From: JBHJHK01 sp050330975
Lineage (GTDB): Bacteria > Pseudomonadota > Gammaproteobacteria > Competibacterales > Competibacteraceae
Length of the DNA stretch: 8,788 nt
Direction of reading: 5' to 3'
Assembly (NCBI GenBank): GCA_050330975.1
Contig: JBHJHK010000031.1
Coordinates: forward strand, 1-8,788
In this document: positions 8,222-8,788 of the stretch, one piece after another
Position numbering within the stretch: the stretch's first letter is position 1
Layout of the letters: each line of letters begins with the position of its first letter
Translations under genes and position numbers: made by a program
The notes under the pieces: generated by a model
Databases searched by the model: none
What the model was told of the DNA's origin: nothing
What the model saw: only the letters and a program-made list of their open reading frames with translations

Positions 8222-8788
8222 GGCGAAGCTTGGCGGTGCGGCTGGGCATCAACACCAACACGGCGATGGTGGCCAGATAAGGGGCCGTGGCCAACAGGTG
8301 GGATGAGATATCCACACCCAAGCCCTGGGCGTAGAGTTGGGCCAGGGTGACGGCGCCAAACAGGTAGGCGCCCACCAGTACCCACAGGGGCCGCCAGGCG
8401 GCAAACACCACCAGGGCGAGGGCGATCCAACCCCGCCCGGCGCTCATGTTTTCGGCCCAAGACGGGGTGTAGGCCAGGGATAAATACCCCCCCGCTAGGC
8501 CGCCCAACGCCCCGCCAAACAACGTGGCGCCCCAGCGGATGGCCCCCACGGGGTGGCCCAGGGCGTGGGCGGTGGCGGGGGATTCCCCCACCGCCCGCAG
8601 CACCAAGCCCCCCCGGGTGTGGGACAAAAACCATCCCACCGCCAGCACCAGAACCCAGGAGAGGTAGACCAAGGGGTCGTGGGCGAACAGTAAAGGCCCC
8701 AAGACTGGCCAGCCCACCCACCCCCACCCCCCCCCGGGCAAGGGGCGAAGGCGCGCCCGGGGGGGTGCCACGCCTTAGCGGGCCCAAC
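8175..8788 (-). CDS. NupQ/RbsC-type ABC permease, partial, probable frameshift
   Basis: This is the C-terminal part of an inner-membrane permease (BPD_transp_2 family) of the kind that imports nucleosides or simple sugars with a BMP-type binding protein. Family landmarks are VLGPLLFAHDPLVYLS, RAVGESPATAHALG, LFGGALGGLAGGYLSLAYTPSW, the highly conserved AGRGWIALALVVFAAWRP, and the tail LRLNAPGSLGQRF. The main frame opens with a GTG at 8771 just after an in-frame TAA (8777-8775), giving only 198 residues against roughly 300 in relatives. In the neighbouring frame the right edge reads VGPAKAWHPPGRAFAP, which fits the family loop before PVLGPLLF. One extra base near 8727-8745 (a run of nine C, and a run of four G) would join the frames. 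A sequencing error or true frameshift is likely, and the gene continues beyond the window. Partner genes probably lie to the right. Confidence 0.9.

Noticed and set aside
8206..8787. 193-codon alternative minus-strand frame in the right-edge permease
   Set aside because: Most of it is a shifted reading of the permease. Only its first ~16 codons look meaningful, and they are treated as the frameshifted upstream part of that gene.

Overview
The window is a compact, visibly GC-rich stretch of bacterial chromosome with short intergenic gaps and no RNA gene, insertion sequence, CRISPR array or phage feature that I can support. The gene order lgt-thyA preceded by an RlmI-type methyltransferase is typical of gammaproteobacteria. 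The N-terminal sequence of RlmI and the sequence of the DUF255 protein also look gammaproteobacterial to me, from memory of the families. I cannot name the genus.

Region 1 (1-2951, minus strand) is a housekeeping operon read right to left: rlmI (23S rRNA cytosine methylation), lgt (lipoprotein lipidation) and thyA (dTMP synthesis). thyA runs off the left edge. It is not visible as an ATG-started frame, because it begins at a TTG that overlaps the lgt stop. Region 2 (3064-5151, plus strand) is a 695-residue thioredoxin-fold/DUF255 protein (YyaL/SPATA20 family), divergent from rlmI. Region 3 (5148-7196, minus strand) is an ABC-2 exporter operon: a NodI-type ATPase, then a possible 82-codon ORF of unknown function, then a NodJ-type permease. 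The ORF has a strong ribosome binding site and a GTGA overlap with the permease. Region 4 (7373-8221, plus strand) is a DUF547 protein. Region 5 (8175 to the right edge, minus strand) is the end of a NupQ/RbsC-type nucleoside or sugar ABC permease whose 5' part appears frameshifted.

Strands alternate, giving two divergent junctions (2952-3063 and 7197-7372) and two convergent ones. Both convergent pairs overlap: by a shared CTAG tetranucleotide at 5148-5151 and by 47 bases at 8175-8221. Neither leaves room for an intrinsic terminator. Most of the window is ordinary core metabolism. The best leads are the small ORF inside the nodIJ-like operon, the apparent one-base lesion in the right-edge permease, and the overlapping convergent gene ends. 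I see no convincing new multi-gene system.
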